A stretch of 64,000 nt of DNA, from the IMG/VR virus record IMGVR_UViG_3300028920_000035, positions 62,001-126,000 of that record. One strand, given 5' to 3'. Shown in pieces: positions 18,951 through 27,440 of this stretch. The position numbers were made by a program, and so were the translations under genes. The DNA is from a virus. Every line of letters starts with the position of its first letter. Position 1 is the first letter of the stretch. A model generated the notes under the pieces. The model ran no database searches. It had not been told where the DNA came from and was given only the letters and a program-made list of their open reading frames with translations.

Positions 18951-20402
18951 ATGCGACACGGAGTAACAGACGTCACCAATCTTCGATACATTTCCGAGAC
19001 TGTTGAAGCCAATGGGTATGGCACCACCGCTTACGAGTGGAACCCTCTCAAGGTGGGGCAGGTTACCTTTCGGTCGGACGTTATGCGAGTTTTCACCGTC
19101 GACTTGGTGCCAGGGTACACCCCCAGGGTAGGGGACCGTCTGCGGGTCAATTATCAAGCTACATCAACTTCTCATTATGGGAATGTCGTCATCGATTTCA
19201 GCAACCTCATCAGTGAGGCTTCTGAAGAGATGTACATAAATGCCTACTACTCTTGTCCTGGGTGGTTGCAATACGTCGAGGGGCAGTATGGCCCAAGATG
19301 GGTGTACCATTCCGACCGGTCCATCAAGACACTGCGAAACCGTCTTGACTTGACCATGGCATCCTTGGGGGTCGCTGGAAAACTTAACCCTCAAGGGTCA
19401 GGATCTGACACGGTGATTGGCCCCATCGGTGAAGGGTACCAAGGGTTCCCCCTTTTTACAGGCTACAATTCGCTCGCTGACGACGGAGTATTTTGGTTCC
19501 TACAGCCAGGGGCCACTCGCAACGGGAGCACAACGGGGCTGTCATCCAATTTCAAGTACCCTGGGTCCCTTCTTCTAACTACCGGCTATGGTTGGATGAC
19601 AGGAGCACCTGATGGTGGCACCTCCTCTACATTGGTATCTAGATCTGTGGACGGAGGTCAGAATTGGAGTCAACCAGCGGGTCCCCACTCGGCCGCGGTG
19701 TCAGCGTGGCTCCTTTGGGTAAATGGTACAACAAGCTGTACCATCCTGCTGCAACTGGATAATGGGACATGGCGCGTCCAGCGTACAACTGATAGTGGGG
19801 CTTCCTGGACGACCATCCGCACGACTAGTGCCAGGTCAGGTGATATCCAATACGTGGCTATGGACAAGCTCAATTATCAAACTGCGGTAGTCGTCACAGA
19901 TGCGGGGGAAGCTTACGTTTTCACAGATACTGACGATACCGCTGACGACTACCTAGCCGTCAGCACTGGAGGCGATGCCCTGAAAGCCGCGGTCATCCAC
20001 CAGAACCGGTTTGGGGCGATGGTAGGGGGGGAAGACGGGGCATTCTGGTACTCCCCAGACCCTAGCACTCCGGGGTCCTGGGTAGATAGGACCAACCTTA
20101 GCTTGAGCAACTACGATATACACTCCATGGACACGAACGAGAGAGGTCTTCTCTACCTGCTCCTACGTGTTTCAGGAGCAGGTGACGCCCGCCGTTACCT
20201 CGCGATGTCGGACACCCTGGGGATCTCAATCACCAGCCCAGGAGGGGTTTTCCCTACACTCCTTCTTGGAGGTTCTGGTTCCTCCACACGCCCGGGGGCC
20301 ATTTACGTGGGAGGCCAAGGCTGGATCTACTTCTGTCAAGGCCGCAGTGTGACCGCCGATGACGGTTACCTTGTCTATCGAATGCGCCACCTGTACTTTT
20401 AA
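18951..20402 (+). CDS. Asp-box (BNR) beta-propeller tail protein, sialidase-like fold
   Basis: The 483-residue product starts at ATG 18951 after GAGGAGCGG. Two Asp boxes of the form S/T-x-D-x-G-x-x-W are visible ('SVDGGQNW' near residue 231 and 'TTDSGASW' near residue 279), with further blade-like strands ('FSPDPSTPGSWVDRT', 'YVGGQGWIYFC') to the C-terminus. Asp boxes mark sialidase-type and other propellers and are structural, not catalytic. I do not see the arginine triad of a sialidase, so glycan binding is likelier than cleavage. Residues 1-100 form a separate N-terminal attachment domain. It is probably a receptor-binding or tailspike component. Confidence 0.65.
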   Translation: MRHGVTDVTNLRYISETVEANGYGTTAYEWNPLKVGQVTFRSDVMRVFTVDLVPGYTPRVGDRLRVNYQATSTSHYGNVVIDFSNLISEASEEMYINAYYSCPGWLQYVEGQYGPRWVYHSDRSIKTLRNRLDLTMASLGVAGKLNPQGSGSDTVIGPIGEGYQGFPLFTGYNSLADDGVFWFLQPGATRNGSTTGLSSNFKYPGSLLLTTGYGWMTGAPDGGTSSTLVSRSVDGGQNWSQPAGPHSAAVSAWLLWVNGTTSCTILLQLDNGTWRVQRTTDSGASWTTIRTTSARSGDIQYVAMDKLNYQTAVVVTDAGEAYVFTDTDDTADDYLAVSTGGDALKAAVIHQNRFGAMVGGEDGAFWYSPDPSTPGSWVDRTNLSLSNYDIHSMDTNERGLLYLLLRVSGAGDARRYLAMSDTLGISITSPGGVFPTLLLGGSGSSTRPGAIYVGGQGWIYFCQGRSVTADDGYLVYRMRHLYF

Positions 20403-20420
20403 CCTATCGAGACAGATGAA

Positions 20421-23400
20421 ATGGCAAACAACTTCGGAACTGGCGTCTCGCGCGCCCTTGACCCTTCCCAACGGCAGATGGTCCAGGTCATCTGGCAAGA
20501 GGGCAAGCCTCCGCTCGACAGTGAGCTGAACCTGCTCCAGCAGCTGGCCGCAGAATGGCAACGGACTGCGGTCCTGCGCAACTCCCCCTCGGGGTGGTTG
20601 GGCAGTGCTTCTAACCCGTCGGAGGTCTACGAGACCAACGTCAACTGGTCCAACTGGTTCAAGTTCGGACGGCAGCGTACAGGCGACCAGCTCGATGTTC
20701 AGTGGGCTGTCGTGAATGGGTGGCTCATACCCGTCACGGGCACGGGCACTGGCACCCCGCCAGGCTCCCCAAACGACAGCGACACCTGGAACAAGATCAC
20801 ACTGAATCCACCTCCCTCGAACAGCGGCGACGCTCGCATCGATTTCGTGTTCCTGGAGGTTTGGCAGGCTCGTGTGCCCCCGAACCCATCAGACGTCAAC
20901 AAGCCTGCCGTCGACTCGATCTATCGCTACGGCAACATCGAAGGTGGGTACAGCTACCTGGCAGATGACCTTCAGGATTCTGCCATTGGGTTCGAGACGA
21001 CTGCGCGCGTTCAGATCCAGTATCGCCTGCGCGTCGTCAGCGGCCTTGTTGGCCTCACGAGCTACCCCGATGGGTTTGACCCCTCGGTGGTCAAGGCCCG
21101 CGGCGCGGCCTCGACCGACACGAGCTTCACTTTCACCAACATGGCAAAGACCCTCAACGACCCGGGTCTGTGGCGTGCAGGTGATGGGAGCGCCAACGCT
21201 CTCAACACCGTGGATGGGTACACCTACGCCATTCCGTTGGCAGTCATCTTCCGCCGCAACAGCGTGGCTTGGGATGGGGACCCCGCCCAGAATCTCAACG
21301 GTGGCGTCAACCGCAACCCGACAGCCATCGACCGCACGGGCGCCACGACGTTCACCACGACGCCGACCTTGGCGTCTGATCTCGACGCCTCGTCCCTTTC
21401 GCTCATCCTGTCGTCGATCTCGAACATCCCGCTACCCTTGAACCCGGCTAGTGATGTTCTGATCCGCATCGGCGACGAAGTCATGAGCTACAGCTCGATC
21501 ACAGGCTCAACCATGACCTTGACGGCCCGCGGCGCACAGGGAACCAAGGCTGAGTCACATGCGGCAGGTACTGAGGTGGAGATCTTGAGTGGGCGCCCCG
21601 ACGGACTGTACGCCGATCAAATTTCCAAGACCGACCTCTACGACGTGCGGCATGTCGTCAACCCCAATGGGTTCGACTACGACACGCTCCTGCGCACCAA
21701 CCTCGACCGGTTGCTCCGTGGCACCATGCGTTCGAACTGGAAGCGCACGGGCGCGGGACCCCGCGGCACCTTCGTCAACTACCAGGACAAAATTGGTTCG
21801 TCAGCGGCGCTTGGTGTAACCACCGTGGGTGCGGCCGATAACGTACGGCAGGTCTACTCCGATGCCTCAGTAGTCCAACCGTACACGGCCATCGTCCGCT
21901 CGACCACCAACGGCATCATTGCGGCCGAGCCAATCTCATTGACTTGGGACCTTTCGGTCGAGGCCAACCTTCAACGTCCCGCCAACACCCAGTACATCGG
22001 GTCCGCAGGGGACACGGTTACCATCGGAATTGCCCAGTTCAAGAACTCGGGCATCGACTCTGACCAGGTTCGATTCGCGACGACCCAGGACTTCGCGGGC
22101 GCCGTTGAGATCCGTCAAGAGACTTCAGGTTCCCCCTTGGTTGAAGGACCCGACTACACCCTCACCACGCCCACGACCTCCGATGACGATCTTGTCATCA
22201 CGTTCACGGGTTCGTTCGGGACCTACGATCGAGAGTTCCACATCAAGTTCCACCTGATCTACGGCCCAGGTGTGGGGTTGAGTCGACGACCTGATTCGGT
22301 GTCGAGTGTCGTTTTGCTGAACCCGGACAGCTCAATTCTGAGCCAGCAGGAGAACATCCCGACCAACAACGTCCCCATGCGGGCGGCGTGGCTCCCCTTG
22401 TGGAGCAAGCACCGAGCCGACAGCGCCAACCCAACGCTTCTGAACAGCCTGCCAGTGACGGCCGAGGCTTATGTAGACCCCGGCAGCAAGACGGTAGCGT
22501 TCACGCCTTTCCGAAAAATCGAGTTTTCCAACTACCAGCCCTTGATTTCGAGCACAGGACCTCACGAAAACGACCCCCTGGCCTTGTTCTTGCCAGCCCC
22601 CAGCACATTCCACTTCCTTCAGGTTGATGATGACCTGATGCCCAAGTGGGGCGCCGTCCGCGTACCTATCCGCCATACTGCGGACGCTACCTTCAAGGGA
22701 GGGATCAACTTCGGGGTGTGTGATGACCCCACGGGGGCGTTCAACTCGGACTTCCTCGCCGATGCCAAGTTCACGACTTGGAACTTCGTCAGCTCGTCTT
22801 CGGCGGCCTACAACACCCTGATCGCTACTCCTGGCCAGGATTATGCGGGAATCCGCCATTTCACGGATACCCGCGGGCTGGGGCGAAAGGGTCTGGAGCT
22901 ACCTCCCCAGTACGGCATTGCTCGACTCTATGCGGTCTATGAAGCGCTCGACTTCGACAACCCCGTGACCCCCGGTCAACCCGTCAACCTGCTGAAGCAG
23001 ACTTTCGACGGAGACACCTTCTGGATCGAGACCAACAGCGGGGAGGAGACCTTCATCCTCAACGCCGAGTGCATCGACATCTCGCGGTCCCCGAACCCCA
23101 TCGTGGACTTTGCGTCGGGGCAGTATGTCATTGAGGCAGTGATCTTTGGCTTCACCGCAGGATCGTGGGACCGTGGAGGCAGCCCCTTCGGACTGTTGCT
23201 GCGGACCGGGCACGCGGACCCCGTTGACATGCCCACCTTGGTCATCCCAGCGCCTCTCCCCGACAACGACGAGGCCGCCATCAACTACTCGCGGACTCCT
23301 TACATGGGCGACGCTTGGGCGAGTCAGACCACCCAGACAGACTTGCCCTATCTGCCGGGCCCCATCGCCAGTTCGGTGGCATATCAGCTGGCGACCACGG

Positions 23401-24449
23401 AGCTGGACGAGACCGCGCTGTCCCGTCCCAACGAGAAGGTGCTGGAGGTCCTGTCGAGCGTGAGTTTTTACACCACCTTGGGCACAGGTCGCCTCTCCGG
23501 TGACTTCGAGGGTACCAACGTTCTGACCAACGTGTGCTTCGAGGATGCCGCCAACTACCCTCCAGGCAGTCCCACCGACGACCGCCCGACGCTCCTAGTG
23601 GGCGCGCTCCACGACGAGACCTTCTCTCTCGGCACCGAGTACTTGGGGTGCACCACTCGCCTTCCCATGGGCGCGCTCTTCCGGGACAAGGACTTCCGCG
23701 GCAACCTGCCAGGTGGAGGCTCAGTCCAGCGTCCATTGGTCATCGTGGATGACCACTCCCCAGGTACGTTCGCGGCGGGCATCCAAGCCGGCAAGACCTA
23801 CGAGCAGAACGAACTACCCGTCAGCACGTCCAGCGTGGCCGCCGGGCATGGTGGTGAGGTCGTGGTCCACGTGGACGGCGAGACCGGCAATTACGGCCTA
23901 CTAACCAACTACCGTACGACCCGCGGGGGCTCGGCCTTCGTGGCAAGCGGGCCTCATCCCGGCGGCGAACTGGGAAATGCCTTCGCCGTGGCGGGCCCCA
24001 GCCCCAGTTGGGCTGGTGTACTTACGGGCACAGCGTACCTCGTGCGCAATACCCCGACCAACATCGGCGCCACCGAGGTCAGCGCGGGCAGCGAGCTGAT
24101 GATGCTGGTTGTCACCACGGCCCAACGACGGGGCCCGTCGGGCGCTGAGATGCGGACCATCATCGGCACCAGTGGATCCTGGGAAGGCTACTCCGCGGCG
24201 GACCTCTACCGTCTGGATGGGCACCCCCTGGTTAACGACCATGTGCGCCTCGACCTTGATCCGGGAGAGGTCGCGCTCTCTCGAAAGATCCCCTGGCAAG
24301 CCTTTGCTGGCGGGCCCCTATCGGTTTCGGCCCTGGCCGTCGCACCTTCCCCAGAGCCTCCAACCCCCGCCCAAGGGCACGTCATCTGGTCCGATGGAAC
24401 CTCACTATACGTGAAGGATTCCAACGGCTCCATCAGCACTCTTCCCTGA
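20421..24449 (+). CDS. Large baseplate/tail-type protein (1342 aa), paralogue of the gene at 13810
   Basis: Residues 1-55 ('GTGVSRALDPSQRQMVQVIW', 'GKPPLDSELNLLQQL', 'SPSGWL') align with the N-terminus of the 857-residue protein at 13810, and the match continues through 'FLEVWQ', 'RVQIQYRLRVV', 'DPGLWRAGDG' and 'TVDGYTYAIPL'. An extra insertion near 320-390 ('VLIRIGDEVMSYSSITGSTM') looks like a small beta domain often seen in phage baseplate proteins. The C-terminus ends in a short 'HVIWSDGTSLYVKDSNG' strand pair, perhaps a connector. It closes the structural block. No catalytic motif is visible. Confidence 0.7.
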   Translation: MANNFGTGVSRALDPSQRQMVQVIWQEGKPPLDSELNLLQQLAAEWQRTAVLRNSPSGWLGSASNPSEVYETNVNWSNWFKFGRQRTGDQLDVQWAVVNGWLIPVTGTGTGTPPGSPNDSDTWNKITLNPPPSNSGDARIDFVFLEVWQARVPPNPSDVNKPAVDSIYRYGNIEGGYSYLADDLQDSAIGFETTARVQIQYRLRVVSGLVGLTSYPDGFDPSVVKARGAASTDTSFTFTNMAKTLNDPGLWRAGDGSANALNTVDGYTYAIPLAVIFRRNSVAWDGDPAQNLNGGVNRNPTAIDRTGATTFTTTPTLASDLDASSLSLILSSISNIPLPLNPASDVLIRIGDEVMSYSSITGSTMTLTARGAQGTKAESHAAGTEVEILSGRPDGLYADQISKTDLYDVRHVVNPNGFDYDTLLRTNLDRLLRGTMRSNWKRTGAGPRGTFVNYQDKIGSSAALGVTTVGAADNVRQVYSDASVVQPYTAIVRSTTNGIIAAEPISLTWDLSVEANLQRPANTQYIGSAGDTVTIGIAQFKNSGIDSDQVRFATTQDFAGAVEIRQETSGSPLVEGPDYTLTTPTTSDDDLVITFTGSFGTYDREFHIKFHLIYGPGVGLSRRPDSVSSVVLLNPDSSILSQQENIPTNNVPMRAAWLPLWSKHRADSANPTLLNSLPVTAEAYVDPGSKTVAFTPFRKIEFSNYQPLISSTGPHENDPLALFLPAPSTFHFLQVDDDLMPKWGAVRVPIRHTADATFKGGINFGVCDDPTGAFNSDFLADAKFTTWNFVSSSSAAYNTLIATPGQDYAGIRHFTDTRGLGRKGLELPPQYGIARLYAVYEALDFDNPVTPGQPVNLLKQTFDGDTFWIETNSGEETFILNAECIDISRSPNPIVDFASGQYVIEAVIFGFTAGSWDRGGSPFGLLLRTGHADPVDMPTLVIPAPLPDNDEAAINYSRTPYMGDAWASQTTQTDLPYLPGPIASSVAYQLATTELDETALSRPNEKVLEVLSSVSFYTTLGTGRLSGDFEGTNVLTNVCFEDAANYPPGSPTDDRPTLLVGALHDETFSLGTEYLGCTTRLPMGALFRDKDFRGNLPGGGSVQRPLVIVDDHSPGTFAAGIQAGKTYEQNELPVSTSSVAAGHGGEVVVHVDGETGNYGLLTNYRTTRGGSAFVASGPHPGGELGNAFAVAGPSPSWAGVLTGTAYLVRNTPTNIGATEVSAGSELMMLVVTTAQRRGPSGAEMRTIIGTSGSWEGYSAADLYRLDGHPLVNDHVRLDLDPGEVALSRKIPWQAFAGGPLSVSALAVAPSPEPPTPAQGHVIWSDGTSLYVKDSNGSISTLP

Positions 24450-24472
24450 GGACACTATCCCGGTGCTCTGAG

Positions 24473-24685
24473 ATGACCAAGAGACACGCCACCCGCAAGC
24501 CCTCCCCTCTGATGCTCATGCGTAGGCAGGCCAGAGCGACTCGCCAGGCGCTCCAGGAAGCGGCCCTAGTAGTGAGTACCCTCCCGTCAGAGCCGCCGTC
24601 AGAGCCGCCGTCAGAGCCGAAGAAAGGCAACCACCACCAAGTCATCGTCACTGAGACGCTGGCCTCAAATGAATCTGCGGGATAG
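24473..24685 (+). CDS. Small basic hypothetical protein with SEPP repeats
   Basis: This 70-residue ORF starts at ATG 24473 and is rich in Arg/Lys in its first half. A short tandem repeat (TCAGAGCCGCCG, three copies or near copies at 24586-24618) encodes 'SEPPSEPPSEP'. There is no recognised family. It lies between the last tail gene and the putative holin. Only weak ribosome-site support is seen, so the call is moderate. Confidence 0.45.
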   Translation: MTKRHATRKPSPLMLMRRQARATRQALQEAALVVSTLPSEPPSEPPSEPKKGNHHQVIVTETLASNESAG

Positions 24686-24716
24686 AGCCCCGCGGTAGAT
24701 ACGGAAGGAATGTAAA

Positions 24717-25124
24717 ATGGACCCCATTCAAGCACTTTGGAACCCAGGCACCCTCATCGTCGCGATGGTGGCCGTTATCGGCACGTTTTTCATTCGGCAG
24801 ATCGTCGAAACCATCGTGCCAGACCTCAAGAAAACCAGTGACGAGAACGACCTGACTCAAGCCACCTACAAGACCCAGTTCGCACGGTGGTGGAACAAGG
24901 TCATCCTTCATGCACTGCCCGTCTTCATCGGCGGCCTGTGTGGGTTGGGGCACAGCGTCTGGCTCTTCCCTGGGGTCGACACTACCGGCGCCCGCGTGAT
25001 GGTCGGCATCGTCCTTGGCTGGTTCAGCACTTTCCTTTACAAGATCATCCGCAAGGTCGTCAAACAGAAGACCGGTGTCGAGATCCATGAAGGTCCTCCA
25101 CCCGTGGGCACACCCCAGGATTGA
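24717..25124 (+). CDS. Putative holin-like membrane protein
   Basis: The start is ATG 24717, preceded by GGAAGGAA. The 135-residue protein has three predicted membrane segments (about 11-30, 64-85 and 88-110) separated by a charged 25-residue loop, and a charged Pro-rich C-terminal tail. Size and topology fit a phage holin. It is followed 9 bases later by a second anchored protein and then by a barrel-like protein, which would make sense as a lysis cassette. No endolysin is evident next to it. The assignment is by topology only. Confidence 0.45.
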   Translation: MDPIQALWNPGTLIVAMVAVIGTFFIRQIVETIVPDLKKTSDENDLTQATYKTQFARWWNKVILHALPVFIGGLCGLGHSVWLFPGVDTTGARVMVGIVLGWFSTFLYKIIRKVVKQKTGVEIHEGPPPVGTPQD

Positions 25125-25133
25125 GAGGTCCCC

Positions 25134-25664
25134 GTGGCGTTCTGGAAGTCTTTTGGCCAGACGCTCAAGAAGGGATGGGACTGGTTCTCGGTTTGGATTC
25201 TGGGCCCCGGTGCGGCCCTGTTCGTAGTCCTGGGAGCCCTCGTTCTACTCTTCTTCGGCGCCAAAAACGTTCAGGTTGGTGGGATCCTCGACAAGCTGTT
25301 CAATCGCGACCGCAAGGACGGGGGCGGAGGCAAGGCCGTAGACGTTGCCAACACCGTCCCCAAGGGTCGTGTCGACAAGGACGGCAAGATCATCAAGCCA
25401 GGCGAACCCGACAGCAAGGGCACGACCCAGGCGGTGGTGGTCCCCATCAAAAAACCCGGGCTGTTCAAGCGGCCCGACAAGGTAGAGATTGTGCCACCGG
25501 GCAAGAAAGAGCCCGTCGAGATTGATCTCCCCGACGGTGTGAAGGCAAAGGACGTGGATGCCGTTATCATCGTCAAGCCCAACGTGAAAGTCGTCGCCGT
25601 CAAGCAGCACAGCCAGGTCAAGGGCAAAGACCTTGACGACTTGCTCGACAGGTACGGAGGATGA
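25134..25664 (+). CDS. Membrane-anchored protein with periplasmic/soluble tail (spanin-like or lysis-associated)
   Basis: The start is GTG 25134 behind GAGAGG. The protein has 176 residues: an amphipathic Trp-rich N-terminus, one strong membrane span at about 25-45, a Gly/Lys/Asp-rich linker and a compact C-terminal domain (about 115-176) with 'VKAKDVDAVIIVKPNVKVVAV'. It lies between the holin-like gene and a barrel-like gene. An inner-membrane spanin or a virion membrane anchor are both possible. No family was recognised. Confidence 0.45.
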   Translation: MAFWKSFGQTLKKGWDWFSVWILGPGAALFVVLGALVLLFFGAKNVQVGGILDKLFNRDRKDGGGGKAVDVANTVPKGRVDKDGKIIKPGEPDSKGTTQAVVVPIKKPGLFKRPDKVEIVPPGKKEPVEIDLPDGVKAKDVDAVIIVKPNVKVVAVKQHSQVKGKDLDDLLDRYGG

Positions 25665-25671
25665 GGTAGCG

Positions 25672-26274
25672 ATGATTCCCTTCATCATCTTTGGAGCTGA
25701 CACCGTCACCACGACGGCCGCGCCCGTGCAGGAATGCCAGGGGACCTGCGTCCCTGATGAAGACCTCCAGACGCTGCTGGCGGCGGCTCGCGAGCTACGG
25801 TGCTACAAGCCGGACAGCGACCACTACCAGGCGCCCACGCTTGAAGCTGACCCCATCACCATCATCGTGGACGAAGACAACCGTGTCTTCTTCAGCGGCG
25901 CCGAGCCCCATCCCTACAAGCTCCACCTCAAGTGGTGCGAGACCGAGGTGGAGTTCGAGGGTAAGCTCAACGTCGTTGCTGCCGTCCAGGAGGACCCCTG
26001 GTGGGGGTTCCGCTTCCGACCCAAGGCGTACCTTGGGTACCTGCCCCTCGTCGCTCTGGAGAGCAAGGAGGGGCTCGACGGGATGGATGCGGGGCTGCTC
26101 CTCGATTTCTTCTATGTCAGCTGGTTCAACGTCAATGCCGCGGTCGGATTCCGCAGTGTGGGCGCGGGATTTGGCATCGATATCACGAAGAACTTCGGGG
26201 GCTACGTCGGCTATGGGCTGAGCTATCAAGAGCCCTACCACGGGGTCAATGGTGCTCTTTGGTTCGCGTTCTGA
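25672..26274 (+). CDS. Putative outer-membrane beta-barrel-like protein
   Basis: I chose ATG 25672 (GAGGTAG upstream) over an in-frame start 39 bases earlier that overlaps the previous gene. The protein has 200 residues. After a short hydrophobic N-terminus and two cysteines ('ECQGTC'), the second half alternates polar and hydrophobic residues ('FRPKAYLGYLPLVAL', 'VNAAVGFRSVGAGFGI', 'GGYVGYGLSYQEP') and ends in 'NGALWFAF'. A terminal aromatic after alternating strands is typical of outer-membrane barrels. A classical signal peptide is not obvious. If correct, it acts in the host outer membrane, for example in lysis or superinfection exclusion. Confidence 0.4.
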   Translation: MIPFIIFGADTVTTTAAPVQECQGTCVPDEDLQTLLAAARELRCYKPDSDHYQAPTLEADPITIIVDEDNRVFFSGAEPHPYKLHLKWCETEVEFEGKLNVVAAVQEDPWWGFRFRPKAYLGYLPLVALESKEGLDGMDAGLLLDFFYVSWFNVNAAVGFRSVGAGFGIDITKNFGGYVGYGLSYQEPYHGVNGALWFAF

Positions 26275-26299
26275 TTCCTCTTGTGGGTCGGGTCTGGTG

Positions 26300-26875
26300 A
26301 TGGCCTATCGCTATGACCGTCGGACGGCGGCCGGGCCCATTCCCCTTGACAAGGGTGATATCAAGGAGCTGGCGGACCGCATCCTGAAGAAGCTGCCTCT
26401 ATACCTCAAGTTCCGTGACGACTACATGGACACTCCCATGCAGAGGGCGCGGGGGTACAATCCCAACCGTTGGCAGTACGAGGTTGAGGAAGGTTTCTCG
26501 ACGACCAACGTGCGCAACCACCCGATTCAGGTCGAGGTACATGTTGGCTTCAAAAAGCCTGAAGTTGCGTGGGGTGGGCGTGACTATGTCACCGGGGGAG
26601 CGGTTTCGTCACGATGGTATGGGGCGGATCGACGCGGCCGGGGGCGCGGCTTTGGTCTGCACACCAAGCTGACCGTCAACTCCACGCAATTTGTCGAACA
26701 GGCGTTGAAAGCATCAGCAACCTGGAAGCGCATTCAAGGCGCATTGAATCCCCACAACGAGCGCAAGATTCGAGAAGCCGTGTCACGGGCCCTGGTGCGT
26801 GAATGGCCACGTCTACAAGAGCTGTACCCTCAGGACCCTGACGACGAGTGGGACGAGACGCTCAACCTACCCTAG
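26300..26875 (+). CDS. Hypothetical protein (191 aa), basic, possibly virion-associated
   Basis: ATG 26300 ('MAYRYDRRT') is preferred to the in-frame ATG 26249, which overlaps the end of the preceding gene. The protein is basic and helical at both ends, with a Gly/Arg-rich centre ('GADRRGRGRGFG', about 110-120). No family is recognised. Its 3' end overlaps the convergent minus-strand gene by 14 bases. Confidence 0.55.
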   Translation: MAYRYDRRTAAGPIPLDKGDIKELADRILKKLPLYLKFRDDYMDTPMQRARGYNPNRWQYEVEEGFSTTNVRNHPIQVEVHVGFKKPEVAWGGRDYVTGGAVSSRWYGADRRGRGRGFGLHTKLTVNSTQFVEQALKASATWKRIQGALNPHNERKIREAVSRALVREWPRLQELYPQDPDDEWDETLNLP

Positions 26876-27329
26876 CGACTAGCTGCCGTTGTTTGATTTC
26901 GCCGAGCAGCTCGCGAGTGGCACGCATCAAGGCCATCCCTGCGACCTCAGGGGCGGACTTCTTGACGACCTCTACTCGCTTGTCAAGCTGGGGGCGCCGG
27001 TCGAAGTCGAAGGGTACATAGGAAACCAGAACCTGGGCAGCGCGGGGTACTGAAAGGGCAATAGAAAAGGCGTCCAGGTGGTGACGTCCGGTAAAGAAGT
27101 AGTAGACCACACCACGGGACTCGCTCGCTCCCAGCTGGTAGCGCTCCCCGGTAGCCTTCGAGATCATGAACATAAAGCGCTCAAGCATAGCGTTGAGGCT
27201 CAGCTTGGCTTCGACGAACCCCTCGCCTGGGTCAAAGGCAACACGCGTACGAACCCAGTTGGGTACCTCCAGCGTCGGACGAAGTCGGTGAAGGTAGTAG
27301 CGGGCGGCGACTCTCTTTGCGATGCTCAT
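26862..27329 (-). CDS. Hypothetical protein with N-terminal IAKRVAARY tag
   Basis: This is one of two minus-strand genes in the window. I place the start at ATG 27329, giving 155 residues that begin 'MSIAKRVAARYY'; the longer open frame upstream runs back over the divergent helicase gene. The first 11 residues match the tag found at 50157 and in the protein at 58960. The rest has mixed alpha/beta character ('VVYYFFTGRHHLDAFSIAL', 'VLVSYVPFDFDRR') with no recognised family. A GGTGTA sequence lies on the minus strand 48 bases upstream (27377-27372). Confidence 0.65.
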   Translation of the reverse strand: MSIAKRVAARYYLHRLRPTLEVPNWVRTRVAFDPGEGFVEAKLSLNAMLERFMFMISKATGERYQLGASESRGVVYYFFTGRHHLDAFSIALSVPRAAQVLVSYVPFDFDRRPQLDKRVEVVKKSAPEVAGMALMRATRELLGEIKQRQLVARVG

Positions 27330-27440
27330 CACCGTAGCGAGCGGAACAAAAGATTGTGGTGTCGTTGAGGGTACACCACTACCGGTTGTGAGTGGCTGAA
27401 AAGACGTGGTTCTGCTTAAGGGCCGGTGTAGCCTGAGGAA
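27330..27440. promoter_or_regulatory. Divergent intergenic region with opposed GGTGTA boxes
   Basis: This 111-base gap separates the minus-strand tagged gene from the plus-strand helicase. On the plus strand GGTGTA at 27425-27430 lies 16 bases before the helicase ATG, the spacing seen at five other genes. On the minus strand GGTGTA at 27377-27372 lies 48 bases before its gene. The plus box is supported by recurrence; the minus box is tentative. No obvious -35 hexamer is seen. Confidence 0.55.

Noticed and set aside
18951-20402. Active sialidase
   Set aside because: Asp boxes are present, but no convincing catalytic arginine triad or Tyr/Glu pair was identified.
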